64,000 bases of DNA from Poriferisodalis sp965203655 (lineage in GTDB: Bacteria; Actinomycetota; Acidimicrobiia; Acidimicrobiales; Poriferisodalaceae), in contig NZ_CBDBDD010000002.1 in the NCBI RefSeq assembly GCF_965203655.1, positions 186,001 through 250,000 on the forward strand, written 5' to 3'. Positions 17,370 through 26,811 of the stretch are shown here, piece by piece. The notes beneath the pieces were generated by a model. It saw only the letters and a list, made by a program, of their open reading frames with translations. It did no database searches and was not told where the DNA came from. Position numbers and translations under genes: made by a program. The stretch's first letter is position 1. Each line of letters starts with the position of its first letter.

Positions 17370-20300
17370 TCTATGCGCTCCGGTGGTCCGATTTCTGAGC
17401 TTATTGACACAGTCGCCTTGCTAATCACAAACCGATATATCGCCGCATCACGATAGCAAGAGAATCGCGCAACAGCCCATGCCGAGCCCGGTAGGTTAGC
17501 GTCGCATAGCTCTCGCATATCGAGTTCGATTCTCTCGTCTGCTTGTTCTCTCGTATCGTCCGTCCAACTTTCAGTTCTCGCATCGACATGATGCTGGATG
17601 CGTGTCAAGTTGCGCCAATTGAAGTCATGACGCCAGCACGCGTGATACAACAGCACTCTTTTGCGCGGCAATCCGATGTCAATCCATGCATCGCCGAGCG
17701 TATTGTAAGTTGCTTCATCAGGCGATGTGGAACATTGATCCGAAGTCCAATTGAGGTATGGATAGTTGCCGTGGTCTTGAGCACGAGTTCTCACGAATTC
17801 GGCGAGAGTCAATTGGCCTGCAGCGCTGCCTATATGGCCGAGACGTTGAACCTCTGCGTACTGTCTTTGGCCCGTGGGGACAGTTGCCGTGATGCGGTAG
17901 CGGTGGTGCGGACGTGAAACGGATCGCGAGGGCGCCACTTCGGCCACATACTGCCCCGGTGCCAAGTCCCGTTCGAAGAACAGCCCCTCTGCGCTGTGTG
18001 CCGACGCATGACCATGGAAGGACAGCGATCCCCCTTGCTCTTGCCAGAGAGTCAACGACGGTTGTCCGCCATCAACATGCACACGGCCTGGGGTGCCGCG
18101 CCATTCTGCGGAGTCGAGGGCGATTCGAACCGGTAAGCGTCCGGGTCGGTCCGGCACTGTGAATCTGAAATAGGCGGCGGCGCCGGGCTCGGACAGCGAT
18201 TCGCAGGCGGCAGGCGCCTTTGTGCTGTATTCGGAATACCTTGCGACCGCGGTGTTGGCACCCCAGTAGCCATTCGTGTTGAGCGATGTCACCGTGCATC
18301 CGGCGGGCAGTGCCGTGGCGAGCGGAGTGCAGGTGCGAGTGGTGGTGGTGACATGCCTGGGTGGGCACAGGATCTTGACCGCGGTCGCGATCGTCGAGGT
18401 GTGCCCCGACGCAGCATAGGCAACGGTGACGGTGTAGTCGCCTGCGCGGCTGGCCGTGGCGGTGAGGGCGGCATTGCCTTGGTCGGAGGTGACTGTGGCA
18501 GTGAGCCCGGAGGGAGTGATTGCCTGCACTGCCGCAGTGGCGCCTGCTGGCAGGTAGGCCCATGCGCGAGTGATGGCCTGGCCCACGCGAGCGTCGATGC
18601 GGGCGAGTTGGTCGGGTGCACGAGCGGTGAAGTCGGCGTCGATGCTGAGCCGGTATTTGCCGCTGTCACCGGCGGTCGCGGTGGTGGCCTCGATCGTGTA
18701 CTCACCTGGCGCCAAGAACAGGTCGGTGAGCCGCGCGTTGTCCCCTGCGCCGCTGTTGTCGTCGCGAGCACGCTCGGCGCCGCCCGAGCCATGCCCGTAC
18801 AGCAACAGTACATACGGATCAATCTCGTCTTGGCCGGTACCAGTGGCGTCGAGATCGACGCTGACCCATCCCGAGGTCGCCATCGTAAACGTGTATCGCT
18901 GGACGTAATAGGTGCTCTGGGTATCGGCTGCATCGCGCCGGAACGACTTGCATCTCAGGCGAGTGATGTGCTGTGCAATGGTGCCGAACTGGGTCCGCGT
19001 CCCGTGGCCGAGGGTGCCCATGTCGGTGGCGCACACTGCATCGTCATCCGCCCGGAAACGCGCCGTCGCACTGTCCGTCGCATAGCCCGATTTGCTGCAC
19101 TCGACCTCGATGTCAAGCCAGCCCGTTGTCGTAGTGGTCACCGACACGGTGCGGCTCGTGCCGGTGCCTCCGGGGGCTGGCTGCCCTGGGATGCCGTCGG
19201 CGTGGCGCGCCTTGCACTGTGCTGTGGCGGGGACGACTCTGAACGTGCCGGTCATGGGGCCCGCGCCGTTGCGGCTGCCTGGCACATAGTCGGTGACCTC
19301 CACGGGCGGTTCGCAGGTGACCGACACCGTCGTCGTGTGATGCACAGTGCCCCAGATCAAGGCCGTCACTGTGATGTCCCCGCCGGTAGTGCAGGTCACG
19401 GTGCCGGTGCCGGTCCGTGTGAAAACCACCGCGTCACCCACCACAGACGCATCAAGGCCCTCAAGCGCGGGAACCACCCGCACCCCAGTCGCTGCGGCCC
19501 AGCCGAAGACCGTCTGGCTCGAGAATCCGGTGGCTCGGGCGCTGAGGGTCATCTGGGCACCACGGGTCATGGTGCAGACAAGCGGACGGTCAACGCCGGG
19601 TTCGAGCGGGCCGGTGAAGGGCTTGCAGGTGCCGCCTGAGGCGGCCTCGACGGTCACGTCGCTGACGGGGGTGAGGGCGGTGAGGGTGGAGGCGGCGGTG
19701 GATGTGCCGTAGCCGGTGCGGCGGCAGGTGACGGTGATGTCGGTGTCGCCCAGCGTGGTGAGGTCGGCGCTGAGGATGCGCCGTCCGCCGCCGGGGTCGG
19801 TGACAATGCCGACGTTGGAGGTGCAGGCAGCGTCGGCCGGCAGGACGGTGAAGTGGTCGTTGGCGGTGCCGGTGCCGACGATGGAGTTGCCGTTGAGGTT
19901 GGCGATGAGCACGTCGAGCTGGGCGTCGACGCGCAGGTCGTAGCCGCCGGTGCGGCGTTTCTTGGCGGTGGTGGCCTCGATGGTGTAGTCGCCCGGGGCG
20001 AGCCGTATGGCTGTCAGGCGGGCGCCGTTGCGGGGCCCTGAGTTGTTGTCGCGGCCCGCCACGGTGCCGGTGCCGTCTTGGGAGTGCCCCTCCAGCAGCA
20101 CCACATAGGCATCCAGGCCGCGCCGCGTCGGCGGCCCGACGTCGATGCGCACCGTGGCGGGGTTGGCGAGCGTGAAGGTGTGGCGGCGCGCCGGGTAGTG
20201 CTTGGAGCTGCCGCCGTCGCGCACACGCTGGGGCGACACGCATGCGGGGTTCTGCGCGATCGTGCCCGAACGGGTCGTGACGCCGTCGGCCAGGGTGCCC

Positions 20301-21325
20301 AGCGGGTCGTCGCAGGAATCCACATAGCTCACCGTGAAGGCGGCAGTTGCGGTGACCGGGGCGTGCCCCGGCGGGGTGCAGTCCACGCTCACCTTCGCCC
20401 CAACGACCCGACCCGGCACCGCCGCGAGACCCATCGACACCGTGCGGGTGCCGGCGATGCCTTCTGTCACTTTCGGCTTGCCCTGCGCCGAAGAGGCCGT
20501 GCACCGTGCTGCGGCCGGCGTCACGGTGAACACGTCGGACACTGTCACGGTGCCGGTGCCGGCGCCCACGGCGTTCTCCAGGTCGGCAATGGCGCCTTGG
20601 TCCTCGCACACGACGCTCACGTTCGACACATGGGTGACCGCGCCTGTGCCCGAGCCGGCCTTGGCGGTGACTGTCACCGACCCGTCCGCTGTGCACTCCA
20701 GCACGGCCGAGCCGGCCCGGCGCCATACGCCGGTCAGCTCCCCGTTCGGCGCCGCCACCGCCGCGACCGCGTCGGTGCGGCGGCTGCTGACCGCAGCTCC
20801 CCCTGAGGCCGACCAGCCGATCGAGATGCCGCGCACCTTGGCATCAGCCGTCGCCGCCAGCACCAGCCGATGCTCATCGGACAGCACACATCGGTAGCCC
20901 GCGTCCGCGCCCGCGGGCGCCGGCGACACCGCAGCACAGGTCTGCCCGCCGACAACCGCCGACAGGCCCGGCTCCTCGGCGGTCAGATCGACCTCTTCCG
21001 TCCCGTCGGCGCGGCCGTCGTCGGTGCACGTGACGGTAACGGTGGTGGTGGTGCCGGCGGTGATCTGTGCGCTGAGCAGTCGCTCCTTTGGGCGGCGGGG
21101 GTCGGGGGCGGTGACAGTGCCCACGGGCGACGCGGTGCAGTCGGCGGTGGCGGGCTCGACGGCGAACGCGTCGCTGACGGCGGCTTTGGCGCCTGTAGTG
21201 CTGTAGCCGGTGGCGGCGCCGAGGCCGCTGATGCGCACGGGGGTCTGGCAGTCGATGCCGATGCGGGTGGTGTGGGTGTCATCGGCGGGATGCCGGCCGG
21301 CAGTGACCGTATTGCTGGATGTCAC
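17366..21325 (-). CDS. Headless giant-protein cassette with C-terminal phospholipase A2 domain
   Basis: The 1,319-residue product begins (GTG 21325) almost directly inside the repeat region of the giant protein at 34973-41791: from VTAGRHPADDTHTTRIG onward it follows that protein's internal sequence. It has no signal peptide. It contains Ig-like repeats (pattern DxFxVxPAxAxCTA) and PPC-like domains (RRHTFTLANPATVRIDVG; GLDAYVVLLEGHS). The last 170 or so residues form a different domain with WTSDQCSTSPDEATYN and CWRHDFNWRN, where His1233-Asp1234 match the catalytic HD of prokaryotic secreted phospholipase A2. The tip DNA (17.4-18.0 kb) is clearly AT-richer than the body. The start overlaps the upstream lipoprotein stop (GTGA). 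It is probably a silent or coupled cassette. Confidence 0.8.
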   Translation of the reverse strand: MTSSNTVTAGRHPADDTHTTRIGIDCQTPVRISGLGAATGYSTTGAKAAVSDAFAVEPATADCTASPVGTVTAPDPRRPKERLLSAQITAGTTTTVTVTCTDDGRADGTEEVDLTAEEPGLSAVVGGQTCAAVSPAPAGADAGYRCVLSDEHRLVLAATADAKVRGISIGWSASGGAAVSSRRTDAVAAVAAPNGELTGVWRRAGSAVLECTADGSVTVTAKAGSGTGAVTHVSNVSVVCEDQGAIADLENAVGAGTGTVTVSDVFTVTPAAARCTASSAQGKPKVTEGIAGTRTVSMGLAAVPGRVVGAKVSVDCTPPGHAPVTATAAFTVSYVDSCDDPLGTLADGVTTRSGTIAQNPACVSPQRVRDGGSSKHYPARRHTFTLANPATVRIDVGPPTRRGLDAYVVLLEGHSQDGTGTVAGRDNNSGPRNGARLTAIRLAPGDYTIEATTAKKRRTGGYDLRVDAQLDVLIANLNGNSIVGTGTANDHFTVLPADAACTSNVGIVTDPGGGRRILSADLTTLGDTDITVTCRRTGYGTSTAASTLTALTPVSDVTVEAASGGTCKPFTGPLEPGVDRPLVCTMTRGAQMTLSARATGFSSQTVFGWAAATGVRVVPALEGLDASVVGDAVVFTRTGTGTVTCTTGGDITVTALIWGTVHHTTTVSVTCEPPVEVTDYVPGSRNGAGPMTGTFRVVPATAQCKARHADGIPGQPAPGGTGTSRTVSVTTTTTGWLDIEVECSKSGYATDSATARFRADDDAVCATDMGTLGHGTRTQFGTIAQHITRLRCKSFRRDAADTQSTYYVQRYTFTMATSGWVSVDLDATGTGQDEIDPYVLLLYGHGSGGAERARDDNSGAGDNARLTDLFLAPGEYTIEATTATAGDSGKYRLSIDADFTARAPDQLARIDARVGQAITRAWAYLPAGATAAVQAITPSGLTATVTSDQGNAALTATASRAGDYTVTVAYAASGHTSTIATAVKILCPPRHVTTTTRTCTPLATALPAGCTVTSLNTNGYWGANTAVARYSEYSTKAPAACESLSEPGAAAYFRFTVPDRPGRLPVRIALDSAEWRGTPGRVHVDGGQPSLTLWQEQGGSLSFHGHASAHSAEGLFFERDLAPGQYVAEVAPSRSVSRPHHRYRITATVPTGQRQYAEVQRLGHIGSAAGQLTLAEFVRTRAQDHGNYPYLNWTSDQCSTSPDEATYNTLGDAWIDIGLPRKRVLLYHACWRHDFNWRNLTRIQHHVDARTESWTDDTREQADERIELDMRELCDANLPGSAWAVARFSCYRDAAIYRFVISKATVSISSEIGPPERIE

Positions 21326-22959
21326 CGCTCGAGGACACTACGGGCCGGGTTCGCACCGCCGATCCAGACGATGAACCCTCCTTCGAACAGGCGCGGGCAG
21401 CGAACTTGGTCGTGCATGCTCTCAATGCATGACCAGTATGGGTCTGCGTCATCCGAGGCATCAAGGCGTCGGTCGCCTTCGACTTCAGCATGGGGCGTAT
21501 GCACGTCAAGCACGACGCTCACCCCGTGCCGAGCGTCGTAGTCGGCGTGCGGCAGGCTGTGCAATGACACGCCTCCTTCGGCGTCGCGCGACTGTTTCAA
21601 CAGATCCGGCAGCCACACGCCAGCGGCGATCACTTCAGCCGGACTGAGTTCGACCACACGGCCTTGGCTGTCGAACACAGCGCCGTAGGCGCGTAGGTCG
21701 CCGATGACGGGGTCGTCGATGTCATCGCTCAGGCTCGGGTGCGAGGCCGGGGCGTCGAGGACGAACTCTGCGGCGACGATACCCAGCGAGACCGAATCAA
21801 CGCCCACGTCCGCTGTGAGGCCGGGGTGACTGTCGCGCAGCCCGGCAGGCAGCAACCGTCGCGTCTCGGGTTGTGCCCACAACGTAGGTCTATGCCCGGC
21901 TCTGAACGCCCGCGACATGTCCGCGTGAAGTGACATCTCTGCTGTGACGGCAAACTCGATCTGCTTCGGGTCCGCGGAGGCGCTCCAACCGGCGATCTCG
22001 AACGGCGCGACTTCGCCGGGCTGGATCGACAGCGGCCACATGAAGCTCAGGTCTTCGGCAATCACCGTCATGTCGTACGCCCACAGTTGCCTGGACCAGT
22101 TGCGCACTAGCCCCCTCAACACGCCATCACGCACCTCCACGGTCTCCGCCAAGATCCGCACCTCGTCGGCCGCCGCATCCACGGGCGGATACACCAGCCC
22201 GAACGGCTCGCCCACGCCTGTCCAAGACGAGCTGCCAGTGAACCCGTACGCCTCGACACTCGGGGGCAGTTTCCCGCTGCTGCGTCGCGTGCGCCGCAGC
22301 GAGGCCTCCTCGTCGGCACGTTCTGTCACCCAGCCAGCAGCCGTCCCGCGATACTCGAAGTACCGCTGCGCGGACCCAGTCCATAGCCCGCTCGCGATCG
22401 CCAGGAATCGCTCTTCCAGACAGCCCCTATGCGCCCTGTTCGCTTGGTTGTCGCCGTACCAGTCTGCGAACGATTCAAAGTCGCCACCCCGGAGGAACGA
22501 CACCGTTGTGCGGCCGCACATGTCAAACACGCAATAGCGGCCGCCCGCCGGACTCCACGGGAAGAACAGCAGGGGCCCCGGGAGATCGCCCGCCCCCAGG
22601 TGCCGCTGGAGGCCCTTCGGTGGCAGACCTGCGCTCAGCAACACATCAGGCTCGCCGAGCAGTCCAGCCGGTCCGGGCAGTCCAGCCGAGTCCGCACTGC
22701 ACGGCAGCGCTGCTTGCGACGGTTGGGCAGTAGTCTCGCCCCTCGCTGCCGTTTCTGGGACACCAACGGCCGATTCTTCTGCAGTGTGCGAGACGGCGGC
22801 CTGCCCAATCGACGGCTTGGGCACAGAAACCCCCGGCTCCGGCGCCGATACTTCGGCCTGTTGGGAGTCTGGCGCCGGGCTGCAAGCCACCGCGAGCGCC
22901 AACAGCGCCGCCATCGCTTGCCATGTTCGACAGTTCCCGCGCCCGCCCTCAGTCCGCAC
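21322..22959 (-). CDS. Secreted lipoprotein of the GVLRGLVRN family
   Basis: This 545-residue lipoprotein has a short signal with lipobox LAVAC, a Ser/Pro/Glu-rich linker, LPPKGLQRHLGAGDLPGPLL, FDMCGRTTVSF and the core GVLRGLVRNWSRQLWAYDM with WPLSIQPGEVAPFEIAGW and AEMSLHADMSRAF. It ends GGFIVWIGGANPARSVLER. It overlaps the preceding cassette gene by 11 bases and the following PLA2 cassette by 4, which ties it to both in translation. Function is unknown; it may be a surface partner for the giant protein or its tips. Confidence 0.8.
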   Translation of the reverse strand: MRTEGGRGNCRTWQAMAALLALAVACSPAPDSQQAEVSAPEPGVSVPKPSIGQAAVSHTAEESAVGVPETAARGETTAQPSQAALPCSADSAGLPGPAGLLGEPDVLLSAGLPPKGLQRHLGAGDLPGPLLFFPWSPAGGRYCVFDMCGRTTVSFLRGGDFESFADWYGDNQANRAHRGCLEERFLAIASGLWTGSAQRYFEYRGTAAGWVTERADEEASLRRTRRSSGKLPPSVEAYGFTGSSSWTGVGEPFGLVYPPVDAAADEVRILAETVEVRDGVLRGLVRNWSRQLWAYDMTVIAEDLSFMWPLSIQPGEVAPFEIAGWSASADPKQIEFAVTAEMSLHADMSRAFRAGHRPTLWAQPETRRLLPAGLRDSHPGLTADVGVDSVSLGIVAAEFVLDAPASHPSLSDDIDDPVIGDLRAYGAVFDSQGRVVELSPAEVIAAGVWLPDLLKQSRDAEGGVSLHSLPHADYDARHGVSVVLDVHTPHAEVEGDRRLDASDDADPYWSCIESMHDQVRCPRLFEGGFIVWIGGANPARSVLER

Positions 22960-25531
22960 GGATGCCTGCCCGTGACGCGAAATCGGAAGCGTTCACGCTC
23001 ACCCAACGACATGGCGCATTCGAGCGCCCCGCGTGAATCCAACCAGTCTGTTCGCAGAGCCGAACCGACAATGTGAGTTCGACCGGCCTGCCGTCAACCG
23101 TGTGGCTGTACGTGCTCCCCTGCCACGCCTTAGCCACCCCGCGCGCGTCGCTCGCCACTGGCACCGTCCTTATGCGCGAAGAATCAACTGGCACAGCGCC
23201 ACCGCTGAGGACAGACAGGATCGACCCGGGGAACACCGCGAACCGCTTCGAGTCATAGGTGAACGACACGAACGGTGCCGCCAGCGGGCTTTGGCGGGTG
23301 ACCAGCGGTATCGATGTGTCACCTTCGGGATTCAAGTCATGCATGCGTCCTTCCGGGCGCGTCGTGTCATAGAACCAGCAACTGAATTCATCACCGAAAC
23401 TGCCCCCACTCGGCTGCGGGTAGTTCCACTTGCACACGCGCTCGCCGACGCCGCCCGCAGTGGCGTACTGCCCCTCGTTCTCGGCGATGGTCACGTACAG
23501 ATCGTCGGTGTTGTCGAGGTAGATCTCCTCGTATTGCTCGCTCATGCACTTACCAAACTTGCATGCGACCCACTTCGCCTTCATCTTGTTGCCGACCTTG
23601 AGGATGCCCTGCGCATCGTTCGCGGCTCCGCAATACAAGCCCGCGAACAAATCCGCCATCATCTCACCGCCCGTACCCGGCATGTTGCTGTCGAATTGAC
23701 CATCGGGACCCAGCCCGGTCTCAGCTCGCTGGCCGTGGTTCAGCGTTCCCCATTCGCTGTAGTCGTCGATCTGCCACCAGCCCACGCCTGCATGAAAGAA
23801 CGCTCGTTTGGGTTCCTTCGCAGGACTGTCGTCGGAATAGAGTCGCTTGTTCCTCTTCTTCTGCGACGCGCTGAGGAATATGTTCGTATGGCTGTCCGCT
23901 CGGCCCAAGGTCATCGGGGATCGCGCCGGCGACGGCGAGATGCGACCACCAGACTTGTGCGGAATCTCGCGATAGCCGATGGAGAGCATGAATGCGGCGA
24001 GCTTGTTCGCAGTCAGCCCGCAGGCATCGGACTCGCCACGTGCGTCGATCACGGCCTGGGCAGTTTCGAGAACCCCAAGCAGCGTGCCCGGAGTGAGGCG
24101 GTACTGCCCCACCGCTGGAACCGGGTCAGCGGGCAGGCTGCCGACGCACAACAAGCCGTTGTAGGCACTGAGCCACTTGTCGGCCGGGCACGCTGCCGCA
24201 AGCCCGGTGCTCAACAGGCGGTCTTGGCGATTGGCGCCAACCCCGCTGCGGATGCGCACGGTGAACCGATCGACGCCAGCGAAGCGCGGCGTGAGGGTGA
24301 TGGTGGCTTTGCCGTCGCGGGCGAAGACAACGGGCAGCAGCTCCGGCGCTGCCACTATCCGCGCCGCGACCTCGGCGTGTGGGGGCCAGTAGTTGAAGGT
24401 GATGGACTTCGGGGCGCCGACGGTCGCCGTGTAGCTGGTTCGCAGCCCTGACGCGGTCGCTTGGACGCCGAGGTCGTAGTCGCCGGCGGTTCGGGGTGTT
24501 TTGGTGGTGGCTTCGATGGTGTAGCGGCCGGGCCGCAGGAAGACGCCGGTCAGGCGGGCATTTTTGTTGTTGCGGCTGCGGTTGTCGTTGCGTGCGACCG
24601 GGGTGCCGGTGTTGCCGTCGTCCTTGAGCAGCACGAGGTAGGTGTCGAGCGCCTCGGCGTTGGCGGGGGCGTTGTCGAGGCTGATGGTGACCCAGCCGGG
24701 TGTGTCGAGGGTGAAGGTGTGCCGTTTGGCCCAGTGGCGTCCCTGTGCGTAGAACACGCTCTCGGTGGCCGTGCGGCGGGCTTTGGCGGCGCATTGGCCC
24801 TTGGTGATGGTGCCGCTGAGGGTGACGGTGCCGGTGGCCAGTGTGCCGAGGTGGGTCGAGCACGGCCGGCGGGCGGTGAGGGCGACATGGCGGACGGCGT
24901 CCGCGTGGCCGTCGGCGGTGCAGGTGACGACGGTCTCCAGGGTGGCGGGCACCGCGACCCGGGCGCTGAGCGTGCGGGCGCCGCCGACGCCTTCGGTGAC
25001 CGTCGCTGCGGCGGGGTCGGCGCTGCATTCAGCGGATGGGGGCGTGACGGTGAAGCCGCGGGCGACCGCGACGGTGCCGGTGCCCTCGGCTGAGGTGTCT
25101 TGGAGGCCTGTGATCTGGACTGCGTCAGCGCAGACCACAGTCAGCCGGGCAGTCTTCTTCGCGGTGGTGCCCGCGAGGGTGGCTTTGGCGGTGGCGGTGC
25201 CGCCAGAGGTGCAGGCCAGATCGACCGTGGCGGTGCGTTTCCAGGCGGCGATGCTGTTGTCGGGCCCGAAGGTCGGCGTCGCAGCACCCAGCCGGTGGCC
25301 CGAGGCGGTTATGGCGCCGGTGGTGGCCCAGGCGACCTCGACGCCGGGACCGGTGGCGACAGCGTCGGCGGCGATGGTGACGGTGTTGCCGCGGCCGATC
25401 CTGCACCGATACACCGCAGCGGTCTTGCATTCGCCGCCGCTGGTGGCGGTGCGCGCCGTGATGGAGGTGGGCGCGCCGACGCGAGACACTGTTATCCGCC
25501 GGAAGCCGCTGTTCGGGCTGCGGTCAGCCAC
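22949..25531 (-). CDS. Headless giant-protein cassette, unknown C-terminal domain (version 3)
   Basis: The 860-residue product starts at GTG 25531, inside the 3' end of the binding-protein gene. From SITARTATSGGECKTA it follows the repeat region of its paralogue at 30035-33610. There is no signal peptide. Repeat and PPC-like segments reach to about residue 430. A roughly 400-residue C-terminal domain follows with SIGYREIP, FFHAGVGWWQIDD, LNHGQRAETG, DDLYVTIAENEG, APFVSFTYDSKRFAVFPG and a CRWVSVNASDF ending. This domain recurs at 30035-33610 and 34973-41791 with much lower identity than the repeats. Bases 24365-25410 match 31496-32541 without gaps at very high identity. Confidence 0.75.
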   Translation of the reverse strand: MADRSPNSGFRRITVSRVGAPTSITARTATSGGECKTAAVYRCRIGRGNTVTIAADAVATGPGVEVAWATTGAITASGHRLGAATPTFGPDNSIAAWKRTATVDLACTSGGTATAKATLAGTTAKKTARLTVVCADAVQITGLQDTSAEGTGTVAVARGFTVTPPSAECSADPAAATVTEGVGGARTLSARVAVPATLETVVTCTADGHADAVRHVALTARRPCSTHLGTLATGTVTLSGTITKGQCAAKARRTATESVFYAQGRHWAKRHTFTLDTPGWVTISLDNAPANAEALDTYLVLLKDDGNTGTPVARNDNRSRNNKNARLTGVFLRPGRYTIEATTKTPRTAGDYDLGVQATASGLRTSYTATVGAPKSITFNYWPPHAEVAARIVAAPELLPVVFARDGKATITLTPRFAGVDRFTVRIRSGVGANRQDRLLSTGLAAACPADKWLSAYNGLLCVGSLPADPVPAVGQYRLTPGTLLGVLETAQAVIDARGESDACGLTANKLAAFMLSIGYREIPHKSGGRISPSPARSPMTLGRADSHTNIFLSASQKKRNKRLYSDDSPAKEPKRAFFHAGVGWWQIDDYSEWGTLNHGQRAETGLGPDGQFDSNMPGTGGEMMADLFAGLYCGAANDAQGILKVGNKMKAKWVACKFGKCMSEQYEEIYLDNTDDLYVTIAENEGQYATAGGVGERVCKWNYPQPSGGSFGDEFSCWFYDTTRPEGRMHDLNPEGDTSIPLVTRQSPLAAPFVSFTYDSKRFAVFPGSILSVLSGGAVPVDSSRIRTVPVASDARGVAKAWQGSTYSHTVDGRPVELTLSVRLCEQTGWIHAGRSNAPCRWVSVNASDFASRAGIRAD
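24365..25410 (-). repeat. About 1.05 kb near-identical block shared by two cassettes, copy 1
   Basis: The block aligns with 31496-32541 at a constant offset of 7,131 bases and no gaps. The first 470 or so bases differ at only a few positions; divergence rises toward 25410. It encodes the PPC-like and Ig-like repeat part. Recent gene conversion or duplication is the simplest reading. Confidence 0.85.
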
Positions 25532-26811
25532 TCATCGACCGACGCACGGTTGGCGGCGATCCACTCAGACGCGAGCGCTGCTGGGTCGGTGCCTTGGGCC
25601 TCGCGCACGAGCGCCTGTGAGACGTCCGCTGCTGACACGAACACGGCATCGAGCAGAACCGCGGCAGCAGGGTTCGACGCAGCGAACTCGGTGCTGGCCG
25701 CGACCGTGCGGGTGCTGGCGACCCAGCCCAGCGGGCACAGCCCTTGTGGATCGGCTGCGGCTGAGGGGCACTCGTCTGGGCCGAGCGACCCATGCCCGCC
25801 GGTGCCGTCGATGCCGCGAGTCCATTGTGAGAACAGCTCCCCGTCGGGATGGCCCAGCGGGTTCGAATCGTCCAAGAAGCCCTCGACGCCCAGCCAGTAC
25901 ACCTCGTGGCCGGGGCGCAGCTTCGCGACCAGCTCCGACGGCGAGCTCGCCACGGCGATCATCGGAACCCCCCGGGACGCCGCTTCCTCGAAGCGCTCGT
26001 CGAGAGCGAAGAACTCCTCAGAGCCCAGCCGCACCAAAGCGATGCGATCCCACCCCGAGAACGCGACCTGCGCGGCATGGACATCACCGCTGAGGACTCC
26101 CTCGGGCAGCGTCAGAATGTCGGCCTTGCCGTTGCCCGGCACCGCATCGGCAACGTCGAACGCTGCCACCGCCGCCGGGTCGTCGTTCAACGCATCGAGG
26201 GTGTACACGCCGTGCTCGTCGGCGAAGTCCTTGCTGATCAGCCAGCCCATCCAGGCGTCGACGGGGTGACCCTGTCCCAGCGCCATGACGTGGTCGCCCA
26301 CACGGGACCCGTCGAACCGCTGCCCGTCCAGCCACACCTCGTCGTAGGGATAGCGGCCGTCCAACCACACGTCGAACTCGCCCTCGGCCAGATACAGATA
26401 AGCCACACTCGAACCCGGCACCACCAAGTCGCGCGGCTCAGACACCGAATAGCCGAGCTCACCCAGCATCTGCCGGTACACCTCCCCGACGAAGCCCGAC
26501 CCCGGCCGCGGCCCCCCAGCCGCTCTCACCTGCACACCCTCACCGGGGCGCAGCACGACCGGCACAGCCGGCTCGGTCGCGGCCGTCGCAGCAGGCGCCG
26601 ACGGAGCCGGGCCGACCATCGCCGCTGTCGCGGGGACGACCCCCTGGTGCGTCGCAGCCGAACCCGGCGCCGCGTCATCTGTCGCGCAGCTCCAGCCCAG
26701 CACCGCCACGGCCGCCAGCGCCCCCAACCGGCGCCAGCGCGCGGGGCCGGCTGCGCTCGGCGCCAAGCCGCCACAACTCGCCACCGGGTCCTCGCCTGCC
26801 GTGCAGCTCAT
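25492..26811 (-). CDS. Glycine-betaine/proline-type ABC substrate-binding protein (orphan)
   Basis: From ATG 26811, which overlaps the upstream stop as TGATG, this is a 439-residue exported protein with a hydrophobic leader (LGALAAVAVLGWSC). The OpuAC/ProX fold is suggested by GSGFVGEVYRQMLGELGYSV, VAYLYLAEGEFDVWLDGRYP, GHPVDAWMGWLISKDFADEH, NGKADILTLPEG and a helical C-terminal lobe. The lipobox is imperfect (GWSC). No permease or ATPase gene is nearby, so transport by a local ABC system is not supported. It sits between a lipoprotein gene and a headless cassette in the array and overlaps the latter by 40 bases; it may be a binding module reused at the surface. Confidence 0.75.
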   Translation of the reverse strand: MSCTAGEDPVASCGGLAPSAAGPARWRRLGALAAVAVLGWSCATDDAAPGSAATHQGVVPATAAMVGPAPSAPAATAATEPAVPVVLRPGEGVQVRAAGGPRPGSGFVGEVYRQMLGELGYSVSEPRDLVVPGSSVAYLYLAEGEFDVWLDGRYPYDEVWLDGQRFDGSRVGDHVMALGQGHPVDAWMGWLISKDFADEHGVYTLDALNDDPAAVAAFDVADAVPGNGKADILTLPEGVLSGDVHAAQVAFSGWDRIALVRLGSEEFFALDERFEEAASRGVPMIAVASSPSELVAKLRPGHEVYWLGVEGFLDDSNPLGHPDGELFSQWTRGIDGTGGHGSLGPDECPSAAADPQGLCPLGWVASTRTVAASTEFAASNPAAAVLLDAVFVSAADVSQALVREAQGTDPAALASEWIAANRASVDEWLTAARTAASGG

